A stretch of 64,000 nt of DNA from Allacma fusca. Lineage: Eukaryota > Arthropoda > Collembola > Symphypleona > Sminthuridae. The position numbers and the translations under genes were made by a program. The DNA is taken from assembly GCA_947179485.1 (NCBI GenBank), contig OX359250.1, positions 8,971,873 to 9,035,872 on the forward strand, written 5' to 3'. Of the stretch, positions 28,601 through 44,200 are shown in pieces. The first letter of the stretch is position 1, and every line of letters begins with the position of its first letter. The notes under the pieces were generated by a model, which saw nothing but the letters and a program-made list of their open reading frames with translations, did no database searches and was not told the DNA's origin.

Positions 28601-31600
28601 AAAAAGATAATCAAACATGCTTTTCCCTCATCAACAACACACAAAATCCACACACACACACACACACACATACACACTGCTATTTGTTTTCGCACAACTT
28701 ACATAACATTCAATGAGATACTCACGACAGGGAGCTGGTAAAAATGGAATGGAACAGATATAAATAAACATAGCCCACGTGAAAAAAAAAAGGTTTGGAG
28801 TATGCAGCCAGCACCAACATCCCAGATTAAGTGGTACAGTATCCTCGACATTCGCAAATTTCTTTTAATTAAGTCATAAACAATAAGTGGCTACCAAAAA
28901 CTCGGGCCATAAAATTAAAATGAGGAAGCGCTGTGCCTCAACTTCTCTCTAAACTTCAACTTCAAATCATGGTCGCCCCAATTATTTATTTGATTGTTTC
29001 ATACTGAGAAAACTTTCGGGTTGGCTAAACTGTAAGTGAGTAAAATTACATGAGTTAATGCAGAACTACTCTCGATAAATTCTTGAGTTCCTCCTTCTCC
29101 TATATAATTTTAAAATGAACTTTCAACTATCAATAATTAAGTACCCAGTGCTAAATGCTTGATGGAGTCAAAAGTGTATCTATCTGTACAGCTGAAGCAT
29201 CAAAACAAACTCCCACACTCCCTCCAACCACTTCCTTTTCATAATGACTTCTTCGCATGATATACAAATTAGGTCTAATCAAATTCCTTCCACATACAAA
29301 CACACACAAAAAAAACACCGCACACACTCACTACACTGCTACCCGAAAAGAACCTTACTCATAGATATATGAGTAATACTAAATAAGAAACTGACTCAAG
29401 ATCATCTCACTAAGTGAGTTGGGGGAAGATTGCAATCATTTAAAATACTTGTTGGAAATCTATAGAAAAATTGAGCCTATTTGTTCCATGGCAAGTTTCC
29501 CCCCTTTTGTAATTGCCTGTATAAATGGAAAAAAATTATTATGCCCTTCCGTCCAGTGATGCTAAAATTCTCAAAGTCAGTCAAGCTCCTAAGTACAATG
29601 ACTTGGAGGATCGGAATCTTTGAACGGTTACACTCGGCATGTCAAATTGATAGGGAACGTACTTATGTACATGTACTGAATTGAACCTAGCTACAGACGC
29701 TGAATTATATTTTTTCGGGTTAAAAAAGCTACTGGGTTCTGAATACAACTCAGTGAATCATACTTGGATGATGAAGCTTCACGAATTGTCAAAAGTAGTA
29801 TGTGTTCGGCCTGTCGGCATAAATAATGGAATAGATTAAGATGACACGCTAAAAACGTAATGATTGTTATGTAATTCAAGGCAGTCAGTTACTAACTACA
29901 TTTCAAGTCAGTTTTTCCCCTTTGGTTGGTGGACAGCGTGTTTCCATTATTAATCACACAAATGCTCTCAGCTTCTTTATGACGACCTACAAACAATGTT
30001 GAAAAAGGTTTATTTCAGCGTGTTTTCAGTCCTTTGTGGTTTTTTTCACTCACACTCCCAGTTCCCCTTTCATACCTTCTCCTCTTACATGGATCAAACA
30101 TCCAGGAGACACCTTAGGGAACCTTACAGTGTGGGTACATCATCAATTGGGAACAAGTACCGCACACCAGTGTGTATGTATCCCTGGATTTCCCGAGCAC
30201 TCCAAAAAGCATAAAATTAACAATGTAACCCTCATCCACCAGAACTTATTGTGTAGACGTAATTATGTACTAGCTAGTCTATAAGGATGACATTGTTACT
30301 GGTTCCAAGTAAAAACGGATATTATTTGCAGGAAATTCTACAAACTTCTCCACATCTCAGAGAAGGATTGTATCCACCGCAAATACAAAGCTAATTAAGT
30401 GTAGATACTCGTACAAAAGCGGAGGGGTAGAGAGAGAGAGAGAGTCATAAAAATTACAAGGAATTTCGCAAGCTGAGCATATAGGGAGGAGAAAATCGTT
30501 GAATGCCAAAGTGAACAAAAAAGATGAAGCCCTTATCAAAGTTCCAGAGAAGAAAGAATCAGGGAACAATCTCAATCCAGAAAATTCTTTACACTGATAT
30601 CTCCCAATGAAATTATAAGCTTTTAAATAGAAACATCAAACTGCTTCTCGGAATTTTCACCCCAAACTGAGCCAGCTCAGGTTACCCAATGCCGGGTACA
30701 AATTACATTTTTATACTTACATATAAAAATACCTTGAGATACATAACTAGTATTTGAAGGGTAACTCTTGGATATTGTTATGTCCCAGAGGACTCCCAAC
30801 AAAATGGTGGAGAGATTAAGTGCAAAGTCATTAGAGTTTGTTATCCTGGATCAAGTCCTAATAATGGAAAGTACACAAAATCCAAGATGTGAGGGGAAGG
30901 GACAAGATACATAGCTTAAGAGAGGGCGAGAAAAGGAGAAAAGAAGAATGACATGTGTTTCATGACTACCGATGATGAAGTGAATCAACAAAGAACAACT
31001 AATTCTTTTCTTGTTTGGTTTACAAGAGAAATGACGATGCAAGTGTTTTCATACCAATGCACACACACACACACACACACACATACATACAGACACACAG
31101 ATCATGTATAAACATACACTAGTCACGAAAACCGAGGGATTTCACACGGACTTTTGCAACCTCCTCTCCTTGTTTATTCTGTCATATTGACAGCCTGAAC
31201 TTACAACAACACAAATAAACACAAAAAGGTTTATTCTGGAAAAATTCATTTTTTACTACTCCTTGGCTTCTTCATCCATAGACGTAGAGATGCATCTGTA
31301 TCTCCTATCTTCATGATTCATCCAGTTTGAGTTTCTTTGGAGACCGTATACGTTACTTCAGGAGGGGTGTATAAGTTTCTTTTGTAGATAGAAGTACCAG
31401 TTTCTTGAGCAAGAATGCAACAACTTGAGTCCTCACGCCTACACAATTAATCTCTCACAAAAACACCTGACAGATAGACAGCTGATGTGCAAAAAATTAG
31501 CGGTAACTCCAAGGAAATACGGAAATGAGAGGCGAGAGAGGCGCAACTGTAAAATAATGAATTAGTACCAGCTGCACATTGTGTAGCAAGGAAAATATAC

Positions 31601-34600
31601 CCGCAGATGAGGAAACAAAGCCTGGCTTGATCTGTCCTAACCATCACCGCATACCTAAAACTTGTCCATGCAGTTTTCCCCTTTGACATTAAATATATGT
31701 AAAATACAGAGGACCATGTATACATTCGAATCACTCAGCAGATGCACACTTCGCAAACCGTGGTAATAAGGAAGTTTTTATACAACCTACCAAAAAATTC
31801 TACGAGTCAAAATTTGCCCAAATAAAAACTAGGAAAACTTTCATAAAAGGAGCAGCTGACAAATTTTTACAATCGGGCAGAGCAGGACATAACAATTCCC
31901 ATTCCTTCAGCACCTGGCGGGTGGATAGTGACTGAAGGAAGGAGAACATTGCATTAATAATTAAATGAAAAGCACCTACAAAGTATTGGTATAGCCCGCA
32001 TGAAAGTATTCTGTTTCAAGGGAATACTTTAGTGTCAAATGTGTTTACTTCCCCCAGCTCAAGTCTGGCAATAAACAATGGGGCTAAAAGCATATGAACT
32101 GAATTTATTTCCAACAATTAATTCCAAGATAGAAAAGACTCAGAAGAAATTATGACTGTCTTCATAAACCATCCAAGGCTACGAACCCCTTACAAGTGTC
32201 AGTCTTGAACCTGTGCCCATATAATTCCTAGCGAATGAAGGATTCAAGTAGTATCACCAAACACTTAAATAAGGAGTTCTCTATGAAACGTGGAAAAATT
32301 CCTACACAAAATACAAGGAAGAATGATTTCATTACAGAAATATGACAGTACAGTTAAGGTGGTTTAAAGAGTAACATCACGCAATCCAGCCTGAGCTTTA
32401 TGGTACGACCAAAACAGAAGAACAATAAAACCTTGCAGGGCGAGCAAAAACCAACGTTTCCCATTCCCTACACCTTAAATGTCAACTGAGTACGACAGAG
32501 CCAGACACACGAGTCCATTGTCATGAATTTAATAATTTAGAAGCCATCTGTAAGTGAAGTAGGTGTGAATTGTCACTCTAAATTAAAGCCTAATTGCGAT
32601 AGAAATTACAGGGCTTGGCTCACAAATTAATTTACCGACCATATCTTTTCTTCCCTTAGTAAAATCAAATTAAATTATATTTGACACTCTCTGATAGCAT
32701 TGTACACCTCTATCGGAACCCAAGGTTGGTAACTTTTAAGAGCAACCTGGGTTTCAAAAGGCTGTCCTAAAATAGAAAGTGCGTGAGATGAGCTCTCTTG
32801 CTAATGGTAATGACTCTAATGACACAAGAGGTAGTCCATGCAAATGTATGGTAATCGTAGAAGCCACACACTGATCGGATGCTCGAATGAGTACTCAAGC
32901 TAACTATCCTCCTCCAACTGACATCCTCATGCCCACTGTGGGACTCAGAGCAAGATGTGGGGATATCAAGGGTAAATTAAAGGACCCAAATAATAAAAAT
33001 GTACTTACCCCCAAAACACACTGGAACTTTTCTTGGTCGTAGCGAAGCACACTTTTGACGGTCTCCAAAAAATGGAGCATGCACTCATTACTACTAATAT
33101 TGACAAACTTTTTAAAGTTCTGTTGTATTAATTTCCTCAAGGCTTTTTGTTTCACTGAACTCAACACAGTTTTTGGAAGAAATTTATGTAGTCCTATGTC
33201 CTTCTCAATATACTCTAAATTACTCTTCTTATCCAGAGCAATATGCTGCATGTCTTTAAAATAATGGCGCATGGCGAGGCAGCATAACTGAAGGGCGACG
33301 TCTTGATTTAGTGCCGATGTGTACTCTCTCGAGAGATAATCATCTTTCACCTATAAAAAGCAAAGACAATATTATTAATAAATGATCATCATCGTCCTCT
33401 CCCAGAGAGTCCCAAGGAGATAGAACAAATTGAAGAGCATTGTCAGTCTTGCCATAGACGAAGTCTGCCTCCACTCAAAATTTGAGAGAAGGCCCTTATC
33501 CTACTCTAACATCCTCTCAACTTGAGAACTTCATGTGTGTACTGCTTCAATGTAGTAAGTAGTCTGTGTCTCATTAGAGTAAAGGATTTTCTCACTTTAT
33601 CTAGATTTGCCACAAGAGCATACAGTCTGTGACATTGGAGTGTGCAAAGAACCCAGAGTCCCATGTTAAACCTAGTTTTCCGCACCTAAACTTTTCGAAA
33701 GAACTTTAAGGAAAGGGACGTAACTGTATCTCTTGTTTCTTTTCCCAACGACAGTCATAACAAGTCCTTTCATTTTATTATGACTTTCAGTGTGAAACCA
33801 TTTCATCCAGAACCTGTAGTCTGACTACCTATAGATATTCGTCCCATATCATACATATGTAATTATACGAGCTCCCATATAATTCCATAGCTGTACCTCT
33901 CTCTCTCTCTCGATATTTATGGAAATTCTACACAAAAATAATAATTCGTAGAGGGACAAGGACCGACGCTCACACTTCAAAAAAAAAATCAAGTCAAAAC
34001 AATGTTTGTAAATCGTCTCGTATATACAGGACCTGAGGAGCAAGTACTTTGTTTATTTATTTTCCGTATGCCAAGTAAGGAGTGAAATCTACCTGATCGT
34101 ATAGATAGTAGAAAGTAACAATGTCTTTCTCGTGCAGATCCTTCAAGTCGGACACAAAGTAGCGGATGCGAAGCTCATATCTCCACTCCGAGCTGGGATG
34201 TTTCTTCTCATATTTCTCCCGAACCTAAGACAACAAATAACATACATAAATACATACACACAAAAAATCTCAGTTACATTGTCAATGTTTCGACCATGAG
34301 GAAACTCATCTCGGCATTCTGTACAAACTGCTATTAAGGGTTAAATTATTCCTTCCCCCCCCCACCCTGGAACCCTTATAAATTTAACCCTGGGTTTAAA
34401 CCCTACCAAATCATACACAAATATTACTTTACCCACTCATGGTCCACTGATCACTGTTGAAAGTCATTATCCCAGTCCCATATAACTCCAGGTTACCCCT
34501 CCTACCCCCCCCCTTCCATCCAATACTAAACCCTCCAGTTCCCCAACTTAATTTTATCTAATCCTACAGCATTCTTAAAAATCAGCTTTCTCACTTAAAG

Positions 34601-37314
34601 TCAATTTTTGTACAACTCCTCCACTCCACGAGCACTTACCCTGGGCACCTTCCCAGAGGATAGTAAAAATTCAAAAAGGCTCGAGCTCTGAGCTAAGTAT
34701 AGTAATAAGTCTGCATAATAGTAGTGAGTGCACGCTAAATTAAGATTTAGGGATGAGTAAAGTTGAGAAGCATGTGAGGGGCGCTGAGCCCATAACTTCC
34801 TATATTTCCCCCTTATTTACGATGAAATCCCATCTATAAATGCACCAAATTGTGGCTTTAATGGAAAATATGCTGTAATGGAACGACACGGGAAGAACAT
34901 GTACACATACGGAGTCACCCATTAACGGAGCCCAGAAAAATATTACATACAAGAAAAGGGAGAGGTTTTGCCATGGGATACATACACATTAACACATATT
35001 ACACATGAGGTGGGTAGAAACTGGAGCCAAGTCCAAAAAGTGAACCTAACCCATGACAAAACTAGGCTTAATAAGGCTGTTGCCCATTTTATTTCAACAC
35101 AACGTCATAAATCATCCCGAAACTTTAGGAAAATAAAACTTTTCAGCACTAAAAAACCTTTCTATACAAGATACAACTCACTATTAGTTCCCATAATCTC
35201 AACAGCTCTGAAAATATCACCAGCTCCGAAACTTACACTCCAAACACTATATACGTATCTACATAACTGATTGAAAAAAAATTAGAACTCTATATACTGT
35301 ATTAACAATATCCCACAGAGCTGGACATTGAGAGTTACTGTTTAAAAAAAAAATTGTTTCAGTATTATGCCCCTCGACAATGATGGATAATATACCTCTT
35401 CTCTCGTCGTTAATCGAATACACACAACCGCGGAGACAGACGGAACGTTATTGAAATAGGCTACTGCATATTGTCATACACACACACACACAGTGTGTGA
35501 TCAGTGTGTAACATATTAGGATGCATCCGGCTCAACAGTCCCGTCTTTCATCTTGAGGGTACTCGAGAGACAGTGAAAAATAAAAACTAACGTACCCTAT
35601 TTCCTACTTCCTTTTTAATGCAAGTTTTTTTTTACGAGCCCTTCTCTCGCTCTTGCATAATACAGACAGAGGCAGAGGAGATAAAAGATAACATGGAGTC
35701 ATTCACTAAAATAAATCCAATGACGACGACACAATACATACATACATACACTACAGACAAGGTACGGTATGGTACCATAAAAACTAAATTCATTTCGTTT
35801 CACATCTCATAAACTACTTTAAAACTCATGAGCGTGTATATTATTAGCTTATCGGCGTTCATCCGAAGACACTGGAGTTACTCTACTTTTCCTCACACTC
35901 AAATGCCTCCTCTATATGCATCCTCCCAACTCACCTACATCAGATAGATACAAAGGATTCATAAACAGGAGATGATATCACAGTGGTTTCTAATCTCATA
36001 GTAGGAAAGTCTCTCCGAAAATTTATTCATACAATGTCTACTTTTTCATTCAAGTACATTATGATCCATCAAATTTGTAATGAGTATAAGTGGCTCAGCT
36101 GGCTGTATCAAATTTATTTCCCTCTCCCTTTCTACAGCTGAATGATAATTTAAAATTCTCCTATAAAACATATTTACTGGGGAGTATATCCTTGGGAGGG
36201 ATATAATGTCAGAGAAGTTCTAGTTGGAGTTCCGAACCTTTCAATTGTTCTTTCTTTAGTTTTAGAGCCCTCATTGGGAGCATAGCATTAGAGTCCAGGG
36301 CAGAGATGTTTGTCTACAGGCAATTGAAACGTTTAGAATTTTATTGGGACATGTTCACATACATATATAACAAGATGTACTTCTCAATTGTTTCGGGAAG
36401 AGTGAGAAAAAAAAAAGAAGGAAATTGCAATCCTTCCATCTCATTTCAAATACATTTAGCTGGAATCCCTCCCATCATAATGCCCATGCTCTATTCTTCA
36501 AACGCACTTTATTTAGAAACCAACACAGCTGCATGGAAGACATGACGATGAGGGTATCAGGATCAGAAGGGAAACTTGAACGTTGTGTGATTCCTTATCA
36601 GAATTGATACAACAACGTGTAGAATAATACATTCCGGATCCCCTGCATGACTTATTGCAGCCGAATGAATAATTTTGTTTTACATCTCTCATGTTGTTCC
36701 CCTCACTCAGCTGATGATGGAATCGTTACCAGTTTACTATAAAAGGATTCCTCACAGGTGAGACACATACATCTATATGAGACTGGAGTGCACTAACGTT
36801 GACGACCAGCATAAAAAGTACGAGTAAATTTTTTTACACACATAAAAACCCTCAAGTGCATTAGTTGTCCAAGTGTGAATTGCATAACAGCTCCTTCCAC
36901 GCATCTATTCTTACATCTCACTTGGTAATATGTAATTATATAGAAATTTGTCTCTATGATGTGCTAGGGAGAAGGAGTCAAAGTTTCCCAAACAGTATAT
37001 AAGGCAGTACACCATATCACAAGTATTAAATTTCCCCAGAGTCGAGCCCCAGCCTGTGACGAGAGGATGAAAAGAATAACAGAAAAATTTTCAAGAGAAT
37101 GTTTAAAGTTGCCTTACTTGGTAGATGGTCATGTCAGGGTGAAGCCAATAAAGCTCCTTAGTCGTCGGATGGTTCAGTCGTAGCGTGAACAAGTGCTGAT
37201 AGACTCGACTACTCGAAGGAGCCAACCGAGTTGTCAGAAGTTGTATAATTCCCTATAACCAAAGATACACATTAGAGTTCATTATAAATAGACATAGGAA
37301 ATTCCTAAAATGTC

Positions 37315-37353
<39 letters not shown>

Positions 37354-39247
37354 ATTCACTTTTTCTCTTTTCCCCCTTCCTTCTCACATCTCTTTCGCAT
37401 CTTCTCCTCCGAACAAAGAGCCGAACCACATGAGAATTAAAAAGCAGAGCGCTCACATCCACAGTAACCAGGAACAAAAGGGATTGTGAGTAGGCACTTC
37501 AAAGATTTTTAACAGAAGGAAGAAACGGCAGTGGAATTCGTAAAAAATCTCTCAATTCACTCAGAAATAAAGAAACAATCAAGCTCGCATGGGTATCGAT
37601 TTCATTTTTGAAGCTTAGCCGCAGATCACATCTTTTGAATTGTACTCCGAGCCCAAAGCCTTTACACTCCAGCATCTGACAATGAGCACAATTCCTCTCA
37701 CTCACAATCAGCATCTTACCAAGTACCACTGCATGGGATATTAATAACTTATACAAGGAGCAAACTACATATTAACATAAAGTTCGTGCTACAGACAAAA
37801 ATGATAACTCATTGTAAAAACCCTTGTTTATTCAATTCAATGATTTTTAGTCACAAAAAAAAATTTAAATATAATAATACAAAATATACATATATGTACA
37901 TCATAATAAAGGAAGTATATACAAGTACCTATAAACATATAACCCTAAAATCAAAAATACAAACTTTTCCTTCCTTTCTGTAAGTAAATATTAGAATGTA
38001 TTTTTTAGAATGTTAGGCACGTTGGGACTCTAAGTCTAAAAGGAACAGACCATGGAATCCGCCTGTCCATTATTTATGATTTCGGCTTTTTAAAAGAGAA
38101 ACAAACCCGCAAATCACAGCTAGCCGGGGGGAAATAACTAAAGTGCATGTAGTTTCTTACATAGCTCATGTACATATATGTACAAACATACTTTAACTTA
38201 CGACAGGCTCCACAACCTACGCACTACGGATCGAACTGAACCCTTCGCCCCAACTCCCAACCCTTCCCGATTTCAGACTTACTTGGTTAACCTCGAATGT
38301 GGAACAGATGAGATCCAATCGAGTGAATCAAAACAATAAGTTTACATTGCTTCTCCAAATATACGCTTGTACCCTGGAAGAATCAGAAAACTTGTTTCTT
38401 TTTTAGCTGTTCAAGTACTCAACTTATCTGCAGAGGGAGATTGACGGAGCATGAGATCCAATATTGTAGTATGTATGGGAATCTGTAAAATTGGGAGCCT
38501 CGTAGGCTTAAGAAATGTATCAGCGAAGAAAATGGCCTGGCTGTAAGGTTTCCTTTTCAAAACAGCACTTACGTACCCTCTTGAGTCAATCTTGATGTAT
38601 CTATATGTAGGGTTCATATAATTAAGGGCGGTCGCATTTGTGTCAGTAAAGACCTCCTTCACGTACATACTCTCAGTACTTACGACACAGAATCCCTTAT
38701 GTATTTCCCTGGCTGGAGGGTGATAAAAATCTGCTTATGATGGTGATCAAACTATTCCCAAATCCTTTTTACGTTCCCTTGCATGTTCGCATTTTCCAGA
38801 ATATAACAAAAAAAAAATCCGACTCGAGGTTTCGATTCAGTGGCAAACTAAAGAAGTACTTGAGTAGCTTATGTATATATAGCTATGCACCAAAAGTCTC
38901 CAGGACATTCACAAACTACAGGCTTTAGATACGCTCTCAGCTTTCAAACCTTCCTGTTTCAACAGCGGCCTGAGTCTTTCCTTTCAGAGTTGTCTAACTA
39001 AAATTTTCTCCGGATCAAATCCATGAGCAGTGCACTTCATGTGGAACGGAGAGGATACCTCCTTGTGACTTAAAATTTACCTTACGTGCTACCTCTCAAG
39101 ACAGATTTTTCCAAGGGAGCATCCAGATTAGAGCTCAATAATAACGAGAAAGAATTGCTGAGAACAGAAAGTGCAAGACCGACAAAAAAAAACATTTCCA
39201 AAAATACTGATACCTGTCAAAAGGGAAAAAGGTAAAAGGGTAAGGTG

Positions 39248-39284
<37 letters not shown>

Positions 39285-40181
39285 AAAATGAGTTGAGAAA
39301 CCATACCGACATATGAAAATTAAAAATTTATGGAAATTGGAGTCACAATAAATATTTCAAAATTTGAGAGGTTACCTTGATGTCAGTGGTATCACTGCAC
39401 TTAACCACATTGAACCCTCCATCAACTAAATGTATCTTCAAGGTAGTTTTATTATCCGGTACATTGTTAGGATCCAGCAACTCTAGATTACTCCCTGCAC
39501 AGAATTCACTATTAGGTCGGGGAATGGCCGGCAAAGTTGCAGTCGTATCAACTGGTGCTTTCCTCCCACCCACTGCAGCAGACGCTGAGCCCTTCCTGGC
39601 CGGACTAGATGTAACATCCTTGCTACTCATTGTTGGTGACTTTCTTGGTTCATCGTCCCTGAGAAGGAAAAAAAAACAAGACAAAAAATTTAATGGACTA
39701 TACAAATTTTATCGGAGTAATACTAAATTAATAGAAAAATTCCAAGGGATGGAAAGGAATTTCTGCCAATATCAACAGTCATGACAATAATTTCATTAGA
39801 AAAAACCATTGGGTTAATTAGAACAAGATAATGAAGCATCTAAATGCCAGAGCGAAAAAAATACTAATGATGTTCAAGTCCACCAACGAGTCATTATTTT
39901 GGTTGGGTACTCGGGAGGAATCCGTCGGGAAAACTTATAATTTAGAAAGGAAGCCGGGCAAATTATTTATGAAAATATCAGCCCGAGTATCAAAAACCAG
40001 TTGTCACAATGACAGGCAGACGTTGGGAAAACTTTTTAATCTTGCCTCCACATCATCGCGCCAACACGTCGACTCAAAGGAATTGTTTACTTACTCGTAT
40101 CAAAATACATAAATTCCCTTTGAAGGGAAAACCTGGATAATTTTTTAACATTCAGCGGATTCAGTTAGAATTCCAGCTTTC

Positions 40182-40213
<32 letters not shown>

Positions 40214-41221
40214 AACAACACACACACACATAGACAAGCCCTCACGACCCAACCATCCAGCTCAAGTCTTTCTAAAATTTTGTGTAATTTTGTCGAGCGG
40301 GCACGTAACATTTATTTGTAATTATGTTTACCATAATATGACGCACATACGCTTAGGAACAAACAAGTTCTACCCACTAACGGACGCAATGTCTTGTGTG
40401 AGTAAGTTTATCTTTAATTATTTCATTACCTCTAGACAACTGTCTATCGGTTTCGCATGCTAATGTTTTCTCTGAGTGAAAACAATCTGCTCATGAGTTC
40501 AATTAGGGTCGGGGGAATGATGAGGAGGGAAGCTTATTACTCTCAGCTCGGAAAACAAAGGTAAATGATGATACATGGCGGAGTAGGAAACATGATAAAC
40601 CGACATCTCTTTAAATCCTCGAACCTCTGAATGAGTACATAAAATGGGTTCCACATTTATAAAAATCATTTCCCTAAACATGAGAACATCCGCAACAAAA
40701 GGCAGACAACATGCAACATACTTGGAGCATGCAAAGACTCCAGGATGGAAAAAACCATAACGGGGTCCCCCTCACTCAGTCTCTCTCTCTCTCTCTCTCC
40801 CTGTCTCTCTCGTGAGCTCAGGAAAGAAGGCGAGTGTGTGTAAGGGGAAGAGAAGAACCCGAATCCAGAAGGGGAGCCTGGATGTACAGCAATGGTAATT
40901 TAAATTCAGCGTGAGTTCATTTGCATGCAGCATCATCATCAACATCATCCTTGGACGTGAACATGTATACATCTTTTATGACCACATGGGATGTGCCCAC
41001 CTGCCGTATTTTTTCTACAATTTCCTCAACACTACATCTCTAATTGCGAGTATTTCTTGTGTAAACTATCTATATTGTGATACTTGTGAGAGCAGTGTGC
41101 CCATGAAGACATGCATATACGCCTACAATTAGGTAAGTACTTGTAAGAGTTAGTCTACGAGACTGACTCCACACTGTACAACTCACAATCATGTCCAAAT
41201 GGATTCTATTATAGATGGATG

Positions 41222-41260
<39 letters not shown>

Positions 41261-44200
41261 ACACACTCACTCACTCACTCACACACACACATACACACAC
41301 ATACACATATACAAAAACACGGGCCTCAGGAATAACATCCGCAGGGTAAAATATGTGAATGAAATATTTGTGCGAGGCTTCCCTCCACTTAATATAAATA
41401 ACACTTGTTTAAAAAGCCAATGCACTGGAATACATTTCATGCTTTGCAACTCATTTGCACAATTCCTTCAAGGAGTAACGAGGATTTCTCAAGTGCAAAA
41501 AATGCAACTGCCCCTAATTTCTATTCTTCATTCTAAAACTGAACTTTGAATCAATGCAGCTCCACACATGTCCATGTACTTGTACATACATCATTCTCCT
41601 CCTCAAGTCATAATATGAAGCCACTGAAGTAACTGAAGCCACTCAAGTCAAAGACACTGAATGAGATATTTACCAAATCGAAAGCTAAATTCAGGATGCC
41701 TTACATCACGATACAGAGTCACATAAAATAGAATTACTTAATTTGAATGCAAGGCAATGCTCAAATTAGCTCCCACATCCCAGATCCTTTCCCTGACTAC
41801 CTCCTCGAGCAAGAATAAGAATGATTATTTTTATCATGAGAGACACATTGTGTCTATCGTTATTTCCTGTGAATTCCATCTACATAGTAAAATAGAATAT
41901 GCATCAACTTCAATGTCCTCACTCTGGCAATGTGAACCACAGAAATGACTCCAAAGATCCGTACAGATGAACACCACCCAAATGTATTCTATAAAGTTGG
42001 GAGAAAATCACCGTTCGTGAGCAACCAAAGTGGGCTTCATTCAATCTCAATCTAGAATATTTCTTTGTGCCAACGGCCAACCGACAACGCCTGATGTCGC
42101 CAGCCCTTTCTTTCTTTCAGTTGTCAATGTCAGTTTCACTCAGTTAACTTTGACTTCTGCCCGTTCCGTCCAAATAGGCTCAAGCATATAGGAAAAATAC
42201 TTTTTCAATGCTCCCTTTACTCTCCCTTAAAAAATACAAATTCAAATTCTTAGCTATGAGCACGTTGTTGTGCTCGTATTTCTGACTTGAGTCACTGTAC
42301 TCCTTACAATGCGTCCCAGTCCCAAACTCCCATTCAACTCCGTGCCACAACCAGAACTGAAAGTGAGTTGAAAAAACCAAGTCCGTAAAAGAACCCAGGG
42401 TGGAGACAACACTCGTAAAAAAATAAATAAATGGCTTATAGTATGCCCTCGACTAGTCACGAGACAGATGAGACTAAGCGTCCTTTTAATTATGAGTTTA
42501 CTTGGACCATCAATCCAAAACGGTTGTAAATTATATGCCCGAATTTTTTTTTTCATAGCATTGATACACAATACTATGAGTGTCCCAGAGGCTCCCAAAA
42601 TATAACTGGTTCTCTATCCACACCCTAGTATCTCATTCCCTACTTTACATATACCCTGTATTGTGTCTACGAGTCTCATTCTATATACAATTACATAGGA
42701 TCCTGTCTTACTATACATACATATCTGTACATAATTACATACATCCTAGTGGTAAACACAACAGTCCTCACAGAGAACCTCTCATAAGTTACGATGCATG
42801 AGGTCAGTTAAGGTGCCATTGACTGCAGGGTGCCACTGAGCACATGCATTTCTCAGGTAATCGTGTCAAGTAATTATAATCCCAGGTTCGGGTTGTAAGC
42901 TCCCCTATTTAACGTCCCTTGTACGGTTGACAAATAAGTAAACATCCAGTGACTTTAGGGGATACAAAAGGAAAACCAAGCCGATAACTACCCTAAGTAC
43001 AGCTCTTAGTCAAAATACTTGATGTATACTGTGTCCTCTATTTTTCTGTAGAGCTTCTCCCTGGCTGTAATTCCCCTGAATACTATTTCACGTATCAAAA
43101 GATTTTCATCCTTCATAATAGAATCCCTTTTAAAATTCCCTGTCCTCATATCACGCACTGGATTTGGTCACAAATTCTTGGTAGATTTTTCTTGAATAGA
43201 TTCATTTTCTTGTATTTTACTCACCACTGTGGAACAATCACCTTGTCATGAAATATTTTTTTGCCCGGAAAATATGTCTGTAGAAAATGTGCTTCACCCT
43301 TTGGTCTGGTCATGCTCCACTCGTTATAATAAGTTGTTTATTAAATTGTATTATCGTGATAATACTGGAGGCAAGTACCTATTCCATAGGCTATTGTTCC
43401 CTCTGTCTCACTCTTTTTTTGTTTTTAACAAGGCATTTAAATGAGATTTATGTTGGAAGTACTACCAGCTGACATACAGTACGGAAGACGAAGTGCAACA
43501 TAAAATCAAAATTTAACAGCTGCTGGTGTGCTTATTTTCTACTACAAAGCAGAAAGTAGCGGAATAGGGCTACAATGGTGAGGCATACATGACATTATAT
43601 ACACACAACTGCTGACTACTTTCATTCCTTAAGAACCAACTCAGGCTCCCGTGTGGCCGTGTATAGGAACCCATCTGATGTAGTTGGGTTGGGATCCTTC
43701 TCTCCCTCCTAAGTTGACATTTTGTTCGAGGCTGAGACAGAGAGTGAAAACATGGACTACGTATCGACATAAAAGCTACCTGTCTCCTACCCTCCTATCT
43801 GTGTGAATCAGGTTGCACTACTTTTACGAGTAGAATTTATATTAAAATCGAAAATCAAGAAGGGGTGAGTATTTCAAAAATCTCCCAGACTTTGTAGTAC
43901 GCATAGGGAAGCAATGCGTACGGTCACAATTATTTAACATGATTATACTCTAGCTATATACATATCGATATTTGACATCCATCAAAGTTTAGATTGTTCA
44001 TACTGTTTTACAAGCGGAGGCGTTTGGACTTATTGTCAATGTAAAATAGACTTGTGTTATTCAAGTCATTGAGTTATTATTTGCTTGACAAATATAATCT
44101 GGACAATGTACACGTTGGATCGGGTTCCATCCTGAGCTCCTATTCCTAATTTCTTTACCACAGTTTTTTAATCGACGCAGGCACACAGCCTCGTCAGCAA

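Larger units (their letters stand above)
20600..33008 (-). other. Fak intron 5 (12.4 kb)
   Basis: This intron lies between the F2 exon and the short F2-F3 exon. It holds a GA repeat at 21812-21851 and CA repeats at 25577, 27931, 28649 and 31060, with several ATAC/ACAT tracts. No coding similarity is seen on either strand. Confidence 0.85.
37253..39375 (-). other. Fak intron 2
   Basis: A 2.1-kb intron bounded by phase-0 junctions. It holds a CT repeat at 37321-37348 beside exon 3 and a GA repeat at 39251-39281 beside exon 2. No coding signal is recognised. Confidence 0.8.

Noticed and set aside
39377-39784. 135-codon plus-strand ORF opposite Fak exon 2
   Set aside because: It is the antisense shadow of the exon, whose minus-strand product aligns with FAK.
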